Source: Clostridiales bacterium
GTDB taxonomy: Bacteria; Bacillota; Clostridia; Tissierellales; Sedimentibacteraceae
NCBI GenBank assembly: GCA_003483345.1
Contig: DMWH01000170.1
Location: 1 to 5,204, forward strand
Reading direction: 5' to 3'
DNA: 5,204 nt
Both the position numbers and the translations under genes were made by a program. Positions 1-5,204 of the stretch are shown piece after piece. The notes under the pieces were generated by a model. It saw only the letters and a list, made by a program, of their open reading frames with translations, did no database searches and had not been told where the DNA came from. Numbering within the stretch: the stretch's first letter is position 1; each line of letters starts with the position of its first letter.

Positions 1-12
1 TAAAAATATTAA

Positions 13-44
13 AAGGGGTTTCAGCGCAAAGTCTGAAACCCCTT
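13..44 (-). terminator. Rho-independent terminator of the displaced tRNA-Ser 3' end
   Basis: A perfect 12 bp inverted repeat (AAGGGGTTTCAG / CTGAAACCCCTT) with an 8-nt loop is followed on the minus strand by TTTT and then an AT-rich stretch. The stem and loop are identical to the terminator after the intact tRNA at 4459-4490, but the T tract is one base shorter. In its present place it would stop any transcript running out of the island operon. Confidence 0.85.
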
Positions 45-55
45 GATAGTTCTTT

Positions 56-104
<49 letters not shown>

Positions 105-120
<16 letters not shown>

Positions 121-233
121 TCTGTTAACCAATTCAATTCCTCACCATTAGGCATTTTACTTGGAATAATACCATTAACAAAAGAATTCGTTATACTTGA
201 AGTCCCCCCGGTAACGCTTACAGGCTTTGACAT
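105..233 (-). pseudogene. Truncated 42-codon ORF, possibly the N-terminus of an HNH endonuclease
   Basis: An ATG at 233 opens 42 codons beginning MSKPVSVTGGTSSITN, continuing SFVNGIIPSKMPNGEEL and ending LTELEIE before a TAG at 105-107. The last codons and the stop lie inside the tRNA-Ser fragment, so the 3' end was supplied by whatever event joined the island to the repeat. From memory, the MSKPVS-TGG / ITN-FVN-IIP pattern resembles the start of a family of small HNH endonucleases, but no catalytic part is present and this needs a search. No clear Shine-Dalgarno precedes the ATG, and a stop lies a few codons upstream in frame. It lies 91 bp after the membrane-protein gene, on the same strand, and would be the third gene of the operon. 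Alternatives are a genuine 42-residue protein or a chance frame; another frame (175-270) is also open across this stretch. Confidence 0.4.
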
Positions 234-324
234 CTTGAATACTGTTTTTTATATCTATGTCAAACGCATCCCCTGTTCAGATTTTTTGTTACTCGATGAC
301 CTCCGGGCCATCATACCAATCTAC

Positions 325-852
325 TTATCTTATAAGAAGAAATCCTAAAGTACCTAATACTGAAGCAATTAGTATTGCATTTATTATGAAGTATGTTTTG
401 CTGTTTTTTGCAAGGGCTATTAAACTGCCCTGATTTTCTTCTTGTTGCTGATAAATTTTTTTGAGTTCAGAAACAACCTCGTTATGATTATTATTCGCTA
501 GTTGGGTTATACCATTTAAAGCTCCCATAACGTCCTTTTTATTATTAGCCTGATACTCTTTTATCTCTGATAAACTACTAATAATATTGACCTGTGTCTG
601 CTCTAGTATCTGTTGTTTTACTTCGATATTTTTTACCATCGTTAAAAAGAGAGCTAGTTTGCTTTCCAGAATTTCCTGGTAGACTTTAAGTTGGTTTAAT
701 GACTGATCCAGAGTTGCCGACGTCTTCGTAATCTCTGCCTGAAAACTTTCTATTGATTCTAAGTATTCGGATGCGGTTTTTATTTTAGATATTTCATCAC
801 CGAAATCTTCTATGTATTCTTCTAGTCTGTCAATATGGTCTATATTTCCCAT
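325..852 (-). CDS. Tail-anchored coiled-coil membrane protein (175 aa), unknown function
   Basis: I do not recognise the family. Residues 1-150 are hydrophilic, nearly proline-free and rich in Glu, Gln, Lys, Asn and Ile/Leu with heptad-like spacing, so a long helical or coiled-coil rod is likely. Residues 154-173 (from YFIINAIL to GFLL) are a single hydrophobic helix with only two residues after it and no N-terminal signal. This is the layout of a tail-anchored protein with its rod in the cytoplasm. The frame is open to a TTG at 900, but I chose the ATG at 852 because AGGAGG (859-864) lies 6 nt before it. The start overlaps the end of the helicase-nuclease gene by 13 nt, which implies translational coupling and a shared function. 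A plausible role is a membrane-bound partner or effector triggered by the helicase-nuclease; a structural scaffold is equally possible. Confidence 0.85.
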   Translation of the reverse strand: MGNIDHIDRLEEYIEDFGDEISKIKTASEYLESIESFQAEITKTSATLDQSLNQLKVYQEILESKLALFLTMVKNIEVKQQILEQTQVNIISSLSEIKEYQANNKKDVMGALNGITQLANNNHNEVVSELKKIYQQQEENQGSLIALAKNSKTYFIINAILIASVLGTLGFLLIR

Positions 853-3800
853 GGGTAACCTCCTGACGATTTTTCCTGCAACGTAGTATTTAGTGTCCAA
901 AGCATCGAACCATAACTATATTCATCCTCAAAGGTTGAATATATCCTTCTCAAATCATTCATTTGATTAAGTCCGTTTGAAACTAGCACTTCACTTAATT
1001 GGCTCTTTTGATTTGTATCGAGGAATAAATCTGACGTTACTAAAATAGACTGCAGCATTTCTTGCTGTTCATCGGGACTAAATGTAACAATTTCTTGAAT
1101 TGCTGAAGACATCCTTTCACGCCCATCAATATCCTCAAAATTATCCTCAGCAAGGCTTATTAGACCGTTAATCAAGTTAAGTGCTATATCATTTTTATAA
1201 CTTTCCAGGAAACGGCTAATTGTAATTTTCAGGCTTTTAAATGTACTTAGCGCGCGCGGGATATCAGCTTTACCCTCTTCTTTAACATAGAATATTTTGT
1301 ACCAGTCCTTAATTCTTTTTTTATTACCCACAATCTTTTCCAATAAATAAACATCATCATTACGTTTAAAATACATTTCTATTTTTTGCTGAAGTGAATC
1401 GCTGTCTGTGAACTCATCCGCGTATTGCTTCATAAGTAAAATAGAACGCTTCCTTTGGTAAGTAACATTGTCGTTATACCACTTTAGGAGTACAAACAAA
1501 GCCCGCTTCAAAAATGGAATATCGCGGTTGTTGAAATAATCAATATACTCCTGATATTGCGTTGACATCTGATTTGTTTTTTGTAAGGTAAAAGTATATT
1601 CATATTTTTGAATATATCCAACAAGATGCTGAGTTATTTCTTGCTCATTCTTTTCCAACAGTACCACTTCGAAACGCTTAAGCTTATAATCTATTGTCCA
1701 GTCATCAACAATTCCAAGCAGCGCCAGTCGATATATGTATTTTTCTTTTGTTTCCCGCTCCTTGTCTTTATGCCATTCGACCCAAACTACCGGATTATGG
1801 TCTTTAGATATCCATTGGTAAAAATCATATATATTCCCCACTTCTGTTTCTATATCTGTCAGATCTTTGGCAAGGAAAAATATCAATGTGTTCAAATCAC
1901 CGCCCAGCTTGTTCCCTTCGGCTTTTAATAAGGTTACATCCGTCTTGGTCCCGAAAATGCTTTGTAGTTGTTTTTTATCCAGCCTATCAGGGCTATAAAG
2001 CACTATGCAATTTGATGGATTTCTATCACGACCTGCCCGGCCAGCCTCCTGGTAAAAAGATTCTAAGGAATTCGGTATCCCATAATGAACAGTTTGCCTT
2101 ATGTTTCCCTTGTCAATCCCCATTCCAAATGCCTTCGTTGCCACTAATACATCAATCTCATCATTCATAAAAGACGCTTGGGTGTGATCTTTATAATCTT
2201 CAAATGGCGTAACCTGAGCCCCTACCCATTTTTCAGGAACTTTCCCCGAATAAAATGCAGTTTTTAACCCAGTAGACAACTGAATATCACCGCATAATTG
2301 GTAGCAACCATTTGGTCCGTTAACGGTCTGTGTAAAAACTAGTGCCACGTTTTTTTCATAGTGATTACTATCTTCTTTAGTTAATATCTCGATTAATTTG
2401 TCCTTTTTGCCTTTTTTGTTTATTGGAATAATATCAAAATTCAGTTCTGGTCGAGTAAACTGAGAAATCGTTAATACATTATGACTTTGAATTTCTAATT
2501 CGGTCATAATGTCCTTCAAAACCTTTGAAGATGCGGTAGCTGTGAGCGCCAGAAATCTGGCAGATGGAGCAAGTTTTCTAATTGTATTAGCCAGAACCAA
2601 GTAAGCCGTCATGAATTGGTGCCCCCATTCAGACATAGAATGAACCTCGTCTATTACAGCTATAGATATGGCTTTTGTGCGGTTAACCAGCGATAACTCT
2701 TCCCTAAACCTTTTTGCCTGAAAGCGCTCAGGTGAAATGATGATAAAAAAATACTTGCCTGATGAAAAACCTCTAAGCCGAGAATCTGATTCCTTGGCTG
2801 ACAAATTGCTGTTAATATAGCTTATATGAGTAATCTTATGTTTTGAAATCAAATTGTCAATTTGGTCTTTCATTAGTGACTTAATAGGATCTACAACGAA
2901 ACTAATAGCCGGTTGCAACATTATGCACATTTGATAAATAAGTGACTTGCCGCCACCAGTAGGTAATAAACCAACGGTATCTTCACCATTTAAACAGTTT
3001 ATGATTATATCAAGCTGGCCATCGTTAAAATTTGTGTACCCAAAAATATTTTCCAGAAGAAACTCTAAGTTTTTCTGATGTGTATTAGAATTGATAGAAT
3101 ACACCACTGGATCTTTTACCTTGATATTAAAATAATCAGCGGTATCATCAAAATCAGTTCTGATATTATATACATTGGTTTCTTTGATTGAGTCATCCCA
3201 TCTTTTAAATATATCTATTTTGATATTTATGTTATTTTGACGAAGTGGTAGCATCGCTTGGTCCTCAAAAACGTTGATGTTAATATGTGGCATATTTATT
3301 CGCATATTAAACAAAGCTGCTATATTAGCAATCCATAATTCTAAATCTTTTAACGCCAACTCAAGAAGAATGCTCGTATCTTTTGTAAATACATTAAAGT
3401 CCCAGTATCTGCTTTGAAAAGAGATTACCCCTCTATCAAGCAGTTCTAATATAAGAACCTGTAGTCTTATAATGGAAGTTAGTTTAATTTGGACATCATA
3501 TTTCGTTAAATCCATGTTCAAAAATTTGCGATAGTTATTAATGATATCCAGGTTTTGTCGGTATATTTCTCTAAATTGGCTTTTAAACTGCTCGTAATTT
3601 CTCTTTCTAATATCTTTAGTATTGATTCTAATTACCTTTACACCAAACCGTTTAAAAGCTTTATCTCTTTTTCTGTCAAGTGTTAGTTGGTTTTCATGAT
3701 GATGCCCATCAACTTCAAAAATCGTTTTAACTAAAGGTATATAAAAATCAACTTGCTGCCTTGCAAAAGCATTATTTATCTCTGGGACAATATCTTTGAT

Positions 3801-4160
3801 AGGACATTCTGCAATAGCTAAATTCCTGATAAATCTAGCATCTTTTAAAATCTCAGTTAGATCATCATAAAATTGAATTGCCGGATAATCATCATTACTT
3901 TCATCACCCTTAATTGTTTGGCCCCAATCAAGATTCTCATTTGAAATAAATTTTACTTCATCCAAATTGTCTATGTAATCCCGTTCCAACCCTAGCTCTC
4001 GTTGTAAATAGACTGATGCAAATGTTGGATTTCCTCGCATAATTATGTTTTGCACAATCCTAACGATGCTGCTATATGGTGTATCAACCTGTTTATCCGG
4101 TAAGTTCGTTATTATAAAATTGGAATTAGATTTGCAGTAATTAGCAGTAAACTTTTTCAT
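840..4160 (-). CDS. PD-(D/E)XK nuclease-RecQ-like helicase fusion protein (1106 aa)
   Basis: This is probably an ATP-dependent 3'-5' DNA helicase joined to a DNA-cutting domain. Residues 125-185 match the DUF559/Vsr-type PD-(D/E)XK fold: D138 in VDFYIP, E149-x-D151-G-H-H-H, D162, R165-D166 and FGVKVIRI, so the catalytic set looks intact. Residues 186-360 are unassigned. Residues 370-725 carry the RecQ motifs: motif 0 (FGY...F..GQ, Q382), Walker A GLLPTGGGKS (K405), Ia around DPIKSLMKDQ, DEVH 504-507 followed by SMSEWGHQF, TATAS 540-544, motif V AFGMGIDKG and motif VI YQEAGRAGRD. The C-terminal 390 residues have no cysteine, so the RecQ zinc domain is absent, and I see no HRDC domain. YRLALLGIVDDW near 810 looks like a winged helix. 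Typical RecQ is about 600 residues. The ATG at 4160 has only a weak AGG 12 nt upstream; an in-frame stop just above limits other starts. A role in anti-phage defence is inferred from context. Confidence 0.9.
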   Translation of the reverse strand: MKKFTANYCKSNSNFIITNLPDKQVDTPYSSIVRIVQNIIMRGNPTFASVYLQRELGLERDYIDNLDEVKFISNENLDWGQTIKGDESNDDYPAIQFYDDLTEILKDARFIRNLAIAECPIKDIVPEINNAFARQQVDFYIPLVKTIFEVDGHHHENQLTLDRKRDKAFKRFGVKVIRINTKDIRKRNYEQFKSQFREIYRQNLDIINNYRKFLNMDLTKYDVQIKLTSIIRLQVLILELLDRGVISFQSRYWDFNVFTKDTSILLELALKDLELWIANIAALFNMRINMPHININVFEDQAMLPLRQNNINIKIDIFKRWDDSIKETNVYNIRTDFDDTADYFNIKVKDPVVYSINSNTHQKNLEFLLENIFGYTNFNDGQLDIIINCLNGEDTVGLLPTGGGKSLIYQMCIMLQPAISFVVDPIKSLMKDQIDNLISKHKITHISYINSNLSAKESDSRLRGFSSGKYFFIIISPERFQAKRFREELSLVNRTKAISIAVIDEVHSMSEWGHQFMTAYLVLANTIRKLAPSARFLALTATASSKVLKDIMTELEIQSHNVLTISQFTRPELNFDIIPINKKGKKDKLIEILTKEDSNHYEKNVALVFTQTVNGPNGCYQLCGDIQLSTGLKTAFYSGKVPEKWVGAQVTPFEDYKDHTQASFMNDEIDVLVATKAFGMGIDKGNIRQTVHYGIPNSLESFYQEAGRAGRDRNPSNCIVLYSPDRLDKKQLQSIFGTKTDVTLLKAEGNKLGGDLNTLIFFLAKDLTDIETEVGNIYDFYQWISKDHNPVVWVEWHKDKERETKEKYIYRLALLGIVDDWTIDYKLKRFEVVLLEKNEQEITQHLVGYIQKYEYTFTLQKTNQMSTQYQEYIDYFNNRDIPFLKRALFVLLKWYNDNVTYQRKRSILLMKQYADEFTDSDSLQQKIEMYFKRNDDVYLLEKIVGNKKRIKDWYKIFYVKEEGKADIPRALSTFKSLKITISRFLESYKNDIALNLINGLISLAEDNFEDIDGRERMSSAIQEIVTFSPDEQQEMLQSILVTSDLFLDTNQKSQLSEVLVSNGLNQMNDLRRIYSTFEDEYSYGSMLWTLNTTLQEKSSGGYPWEI
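859..864 (-). promoter_or_regulatory. Strong Shine-Dalgarno deciding the start of the coiled-coil membrane gene
   Basis: AGGAGG on the minus strand, followed by T, lies within the last codons of the upstream helicase gene and 6 nt before the ATG at 850-852. It is the best ribosome binding site in the island and rules out the TTG at 900 as the main start. Its position supports high, coupled translation of the small protein relative to the large one, whose own site is weak. Confidence 0.85.
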
Positions 4161-4162
4161 CT

Positions 4163-4410
4163 TTAAGAATACCTGAAGCCTTCTCTAATTAAGTATTTTA
4201 TTATTCTCTTAATCAGTTCTTCATTTAAAATAGAAATCCCTTCATCTTTCGGGCAATATTGACATTAAAGCTCTACATTTGGAATATGTTTAATCAATCT
4301 TGACTGTCCTTGTAATTGAAAAAGCGAAATATCGAGATATCTATATTTAGGTAATCAACAAATAGAGAACCTTTTTTAAAATTTTTATATGTATTCCCGG
4401 CTATTCTCAC
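4163..4410 (-). pseudogene. Possible decayed small gene just upstream of the helicase-nuclease gene
   Basis: Two minus-strand frames read like protein. One runs from GTG at 4410 (GGAG at 4422-4425, 11 nt upstream) to TGA at 4294 and gives 38 codons including KKGSLFVDYLNIDIS. The other is open from 4354, reads SLFQLQGQSRLIKHIPNVEL to a TAA at 4265-4267, then continues in the same frame CQYCPKDEG...IKYLIREGFRYS to a TAA at 4163-4165, only 2 nt before the helicase ATG. One frameshift around 4310-4340 plus one nonsense change would link them into a single gene of about 80 codons. The second part has no usual start codon. The 2-nt junction with the helicase gene is typical of an operon. I do not recognise the product. 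AT-rich DNA opens frames by chance, so an untranslated leader is the main alternative. Confidence 0.35.
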
Positions 4411-4437
4411 TTATTCGGCTACTCCAGGGCTACTCTT
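4399..4437. repeat. Three direct GGCTAYTC repeats beside the right attachment repeat
   Basis: Plus-strand GGCTATTC at 4399, GGCTACTC at 4418 and GGCTACTC at 4429 share one orientation and start 19 and 11 bp apart, close to two turns and one turn of the helix. They lie 20-58 bp inside the right tRNA repeat. Phased short direct repeats beside an att core are what integrase arm-type sites look like, but they could also be an operator for the island operon or coincidence. Confidence 0.35.
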
Positions 4438-4456
4438 GCTCTATTAAAAAACATCA

Positions 4457-4565
4457 AAAAGGGGTTTCAGCGCAAAGTCTGAAACCCCTTGATAGTTCTT
4501 TAATGGCGGAGAGGGCGGGATTCGAACCCGCGAGACAGGTATTAGCCGCCTACTCGATTTCCAAT
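4457..4565. repeat. Right direct repeat: tRNA-Ser 3' half plus terminator (attachment-site-like)
   Basis: This is the counterpart of 11-120. Here the repeat is continuous with the 5' half of the tRNA, so the tRNA gene is complete. In the usual mechanism the element brings a replacement 3' half that restores the tRNA, and the host's original 3' half is pushed to the far end. On that reading this copy came with the element and the left copy is the older host end. Confidence 0.85.
4459..4490 (-). terminator. Rho-independent terminator of tRNA-Ser
   Basis: A perfect 12 bp stem (AAGGGGTTTCAG / CTGAAACCCCTT) with an 8-nt loop is followed on the minus strand by TTTTT and, a few bases later, TTTTTT. 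It lies 13 nt after the CCA end of the tRNA. It insulates the island genes from tRNA transcription, so they need a promoter of their own between about 4166 and 4456; I found no convincing one there. Confidence 0.9.
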
Positions 4566-4598
4566 CGAGCGCCTTCAGCCAAACTCAGCCACCTCTCC
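4504..4598 (-). tRNA. tRNA-Ser (anticodon GGA)
   Basis: The mature tRNA is 95 nt including an encoded CCA (complement of 4504-4506). The acceptor stem GGAGAGG/CCTCTCC is perfect, with discriminator G. The anticodon stem CTCGA/TCGAG closes the loop TTGGAAA with anticodon GGA (complement of 4560-4562), which reads UCC and UCU. A long class II variable arm, starting AGGCGGCTAATA, marks it as serine. The T arm is GCGGG-TTCGAAT-CCCGC. All parts look functional. The gene hosts the island: the duplicated part is everything from the anticodon loop to the terminator. Confidence 0.95.
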
Positions 4599-4615
4599 GC
4601 GTGCTTATTAAGTTG

Positions 4616-4649
4616 GTCAGCTTGTTATTTAACAAGGATTCAAGCTGAC
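4616..4649. repeat. Nested alternative hairpins upstream of tRNA-Ser
   Basis: GTCAGCTTG (4616-4624) pairs with CAAGCTGAC (4641-4649) across a 16-nt loop. CTTGTTA (4621-4627) also pairs with TAACAAG (4630-4636) across 2 nt. The two hairpins share 4621-4624 and so exclude each other. No T tract follows on the minus strand; on the plus strand AGCTTTATTATTTTA follows. It could be a processing signal in the tRNA leader, a weak terminator or a protein site. Confidence 0.4.
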
Positions 4650-4658
4650 AGCTTTATT

Positions 4659-4687
4659 ATTTTACCTTATTAACCGCTTTCCCGCAA
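4659..4687 (-). promoter_or_regulatory. Candidate promoter for tRNA-Ser
   Basis: TTGCGG (4682-4687), a 17 bp spacer and TAAAAT (4659-4664, five of six consensus bases) face the tRNA, with a leader of about 50 nt that would contain the nested hairpins. A weaker rival is TTGTTA (4630-4635), 17 bp and CTTAAT (4607-4612), which would start almost at the mature tRNA end. Called by eye from sigma-A consensus only. Confidence 0.3.
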
Positions 4688-4719
4688 GCATCTCCATGGA
4701 TTTTCTCTCCCTCGCCTGC

Positions 4720-4770
4720 TTACCCCGGCTTATTCAGCCGAACATCCCCAACTATAACCAGAAGTTTCAA
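4720..4770 (-). CDS. Possible 16-residue peptide ORF between kinase and tRNA
   Basis: AGGAGG (4777-4782) lies 6 nt before a TTG at 4770 that opens MKLLVIVGDVRLNKPG and ends with TAA at 4720-4722. The same frame stays open for 20 more codons after that stop, up to TAA near 4662. The good ribosome site argues for translation, while the TTG start and small size argue against it. It lies 80 nt after the kinase stop on the same strand. I do not recognise it; it could be a remnant of a gene once paired with the kinase. Confidence 0.2.
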   Translation of the reverse strand: MKLLVIVGDVRLNKPG

Positions 4771-4850
4771 ATTAATCCTCCTGGTGGTTTTCTTTTACCA
4801 GAACAGCAGGTTTTTAGCTTTTTTAGCAGGAATGATGACATGATCGCAAC

Positions 4851-5204
4851 TTAACCTGTAGCTACCTGTTTCTCAATTCCCACTATATCTATAATCCGAG
4901 GGATGCTCAGGGTGAAAACCACCCCTTCTTCCGGATTGAAATGACAGTCCAGTTCTCCATGCAAACGGTGGGTTAATTGCTTGCATATATAAAGACCCAG
5001 GCCACTGTGCTCACCTTGTTTAGTACTGAAATTGGGAGAAAACAGGATGTTCTTGGAAGGAAATTCCCCTGTCCAGGGGTTCTGTACCCAACAAATAAAA
5101 GAAGACCCCTGGTCTCTTATTATCAGTCGAATTTCTTTTCCACTTACTCGTTCTTCAATGGCATCCATTGCATTGTTAATAAGGTTTCCCAGGATACGGC
5201 TTAA
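4851..5204 (-). CDS. Sensor histidine kinase, GHKL ATPase domain, C-terminal part (partial at window edge)
   Basis: The frame enters from outside the window and ends with TAA at 4851-4853, giving 117 residues. It opens LSRILGNLINNAMDAIEE, a clear N box with the Mg-ATP-binding asparagine and the following D. After a beta strand comes FICWVQNPWTGE, where an N occupies the usual G1 aspartate position, as in AgrC-like and related GHKL kinases. Then LFSPNFSTKQGEHSGLGLYICKQL carries the F box and the G2 glycines. The end (VVFTLSIPR) is the last strand of the fold, followed by about 14 extra residues. The sensor, membrane and phosphoacceptor parts lie outside, so the signal cannot be inferred. It appears to be host flank unrelated to the island: it is more GC-rich and separated from it by the tRNA. 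An ATG at 5168 is internal, not the start. Confidence 0.9.
   Translation of the reverse strand, partial: LSRILGNLINNAMDAIEERVSGKEIRLIIRDQGSSFICWVQNPWTGEFPSKNILFSPNFSTKQGEHSGLGLYICKQLTHRLHGELDCHFNPEEGVVFTLSIPRIIDIVGIEKQVATG

Noticed and set aside
218..265. TTGACA followed by TATTCA (16 bp spacer) as a promoter for the 42-codon frame
   Set aside because: The implied start of transcription would fall at or after the ATG, and the -10 match is poor.
175..270. Competing minus-strand frame DAFDIDIKN...KYNEFFC over the putative HNH start
   Set aside because: It has no start codon and a stop shortly before it; joining it to the MARRSSSNKKSEQG frame upstream requires a frameshift. The frame starting at 233 looks more protein-like.
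299..304. GGAGGT on the minus strand after the membrane-protein gene, as a ribosome site
   Set aside because: No ATG, GTG or TTG lies at a usable distance after it; at best it is the relic of a lost start.
853..900. Upstream TTG start at 900 for the coiled-coil membrane protein
   Set aside because: It would overlap the helicase gene by 61 nt and lacks a ribosome site, whereas the ATG at 852 has AGGAGG at the right distance.
1608..2170. Plus-strand frames of 106 codons (1608-1928) and 94 codons (1886-2170)
   Set aside because: Both lie opposite the helicase-nuclease gene, have low-complexity or Cys/Phe-rich translations and no recognisable domain; they are shadows of the real gene.
4389..4673. 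Plus-strand 94-codon frame with ERAGFEPARQ and SNRAPSAKLSHLSAC
   Set aside because: This is the well-known spurious protein produced by translating the antisense strand of a tRNA-Ser gene; it spans the tRNA and its terminator.
4977..5204. Plus-strand 75-codon frame at the right edge
   Set aside because: It is antisense to the conserved kinase N box and G2 box, which explain the sequence fully.

Overview
The window looks like a chromosomal segment of a low-to-mid GC Gram-positive bacterium. Bacillota, possibly Clostridia, is my inference from the AgrC/CitA-type sensor-kinase C-terminus, the strong AGGAGG ribosome binding site and the CCA-encoding tRNA-Ser(GGA). I cannot name the species.

Layout: everything recognisable is on the minus strand. 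From right to left (the direction of transcription) there is: the C-terminal 117 codons of a GHKL histidine kinase (4851-5204, entering from outside the window); a roughly 250 bp spacer with a tiny ORF, a hairpin and candidate tRNA promoters; an intact tRNA-Ser(GGA) (4504-4598) with its rho-independent terminator; about 300 bp with decayed-looking short reading frames; a large gene (840-4160) for a 1106-residue protein joining an N-terminal PD-(D/E)XK nuclease domain to a RecQ-like SF2 helicase; a small gene (325-852) for a 175-residue coiled-coil protein with one C-terminal membrane helix; a 42-codon reading frame (105-233) that may be the start of an HNH nuclease gene; and a second copy of the 3' half of the tRNA-Ser gene plus its terminator (11-120).

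The two tRNA copies form a direct repeat of about 110 bp (11-120 and 4457-4565). It starts at the anticodon loop and runs through the terminator, which is the classical footprint of site-specific integration into a tRNA gene. The roughly 4.4 kb between them is therefore best read as a small genomic island. By eye it is more AT-rich than the kinase flank: 22% GC in 3181-3240 against 48% in 4921-4980, counted by hand. It carries no integrase, so it is either a non-autonomous cargo or the remnant of a larger island.

The cargo is a helicase-nuclease gene translationally coupled to a tail-anchored coiled-coil protein. A DNA-processing sensor or effector paired with a membrane protein, in a tRNA island, fits an anti-phage or anti-plasmid defence cassette. 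I do not recognise it as a named system. The truncated third frame and the broken upstream frames suggest that the cassette was once larger.
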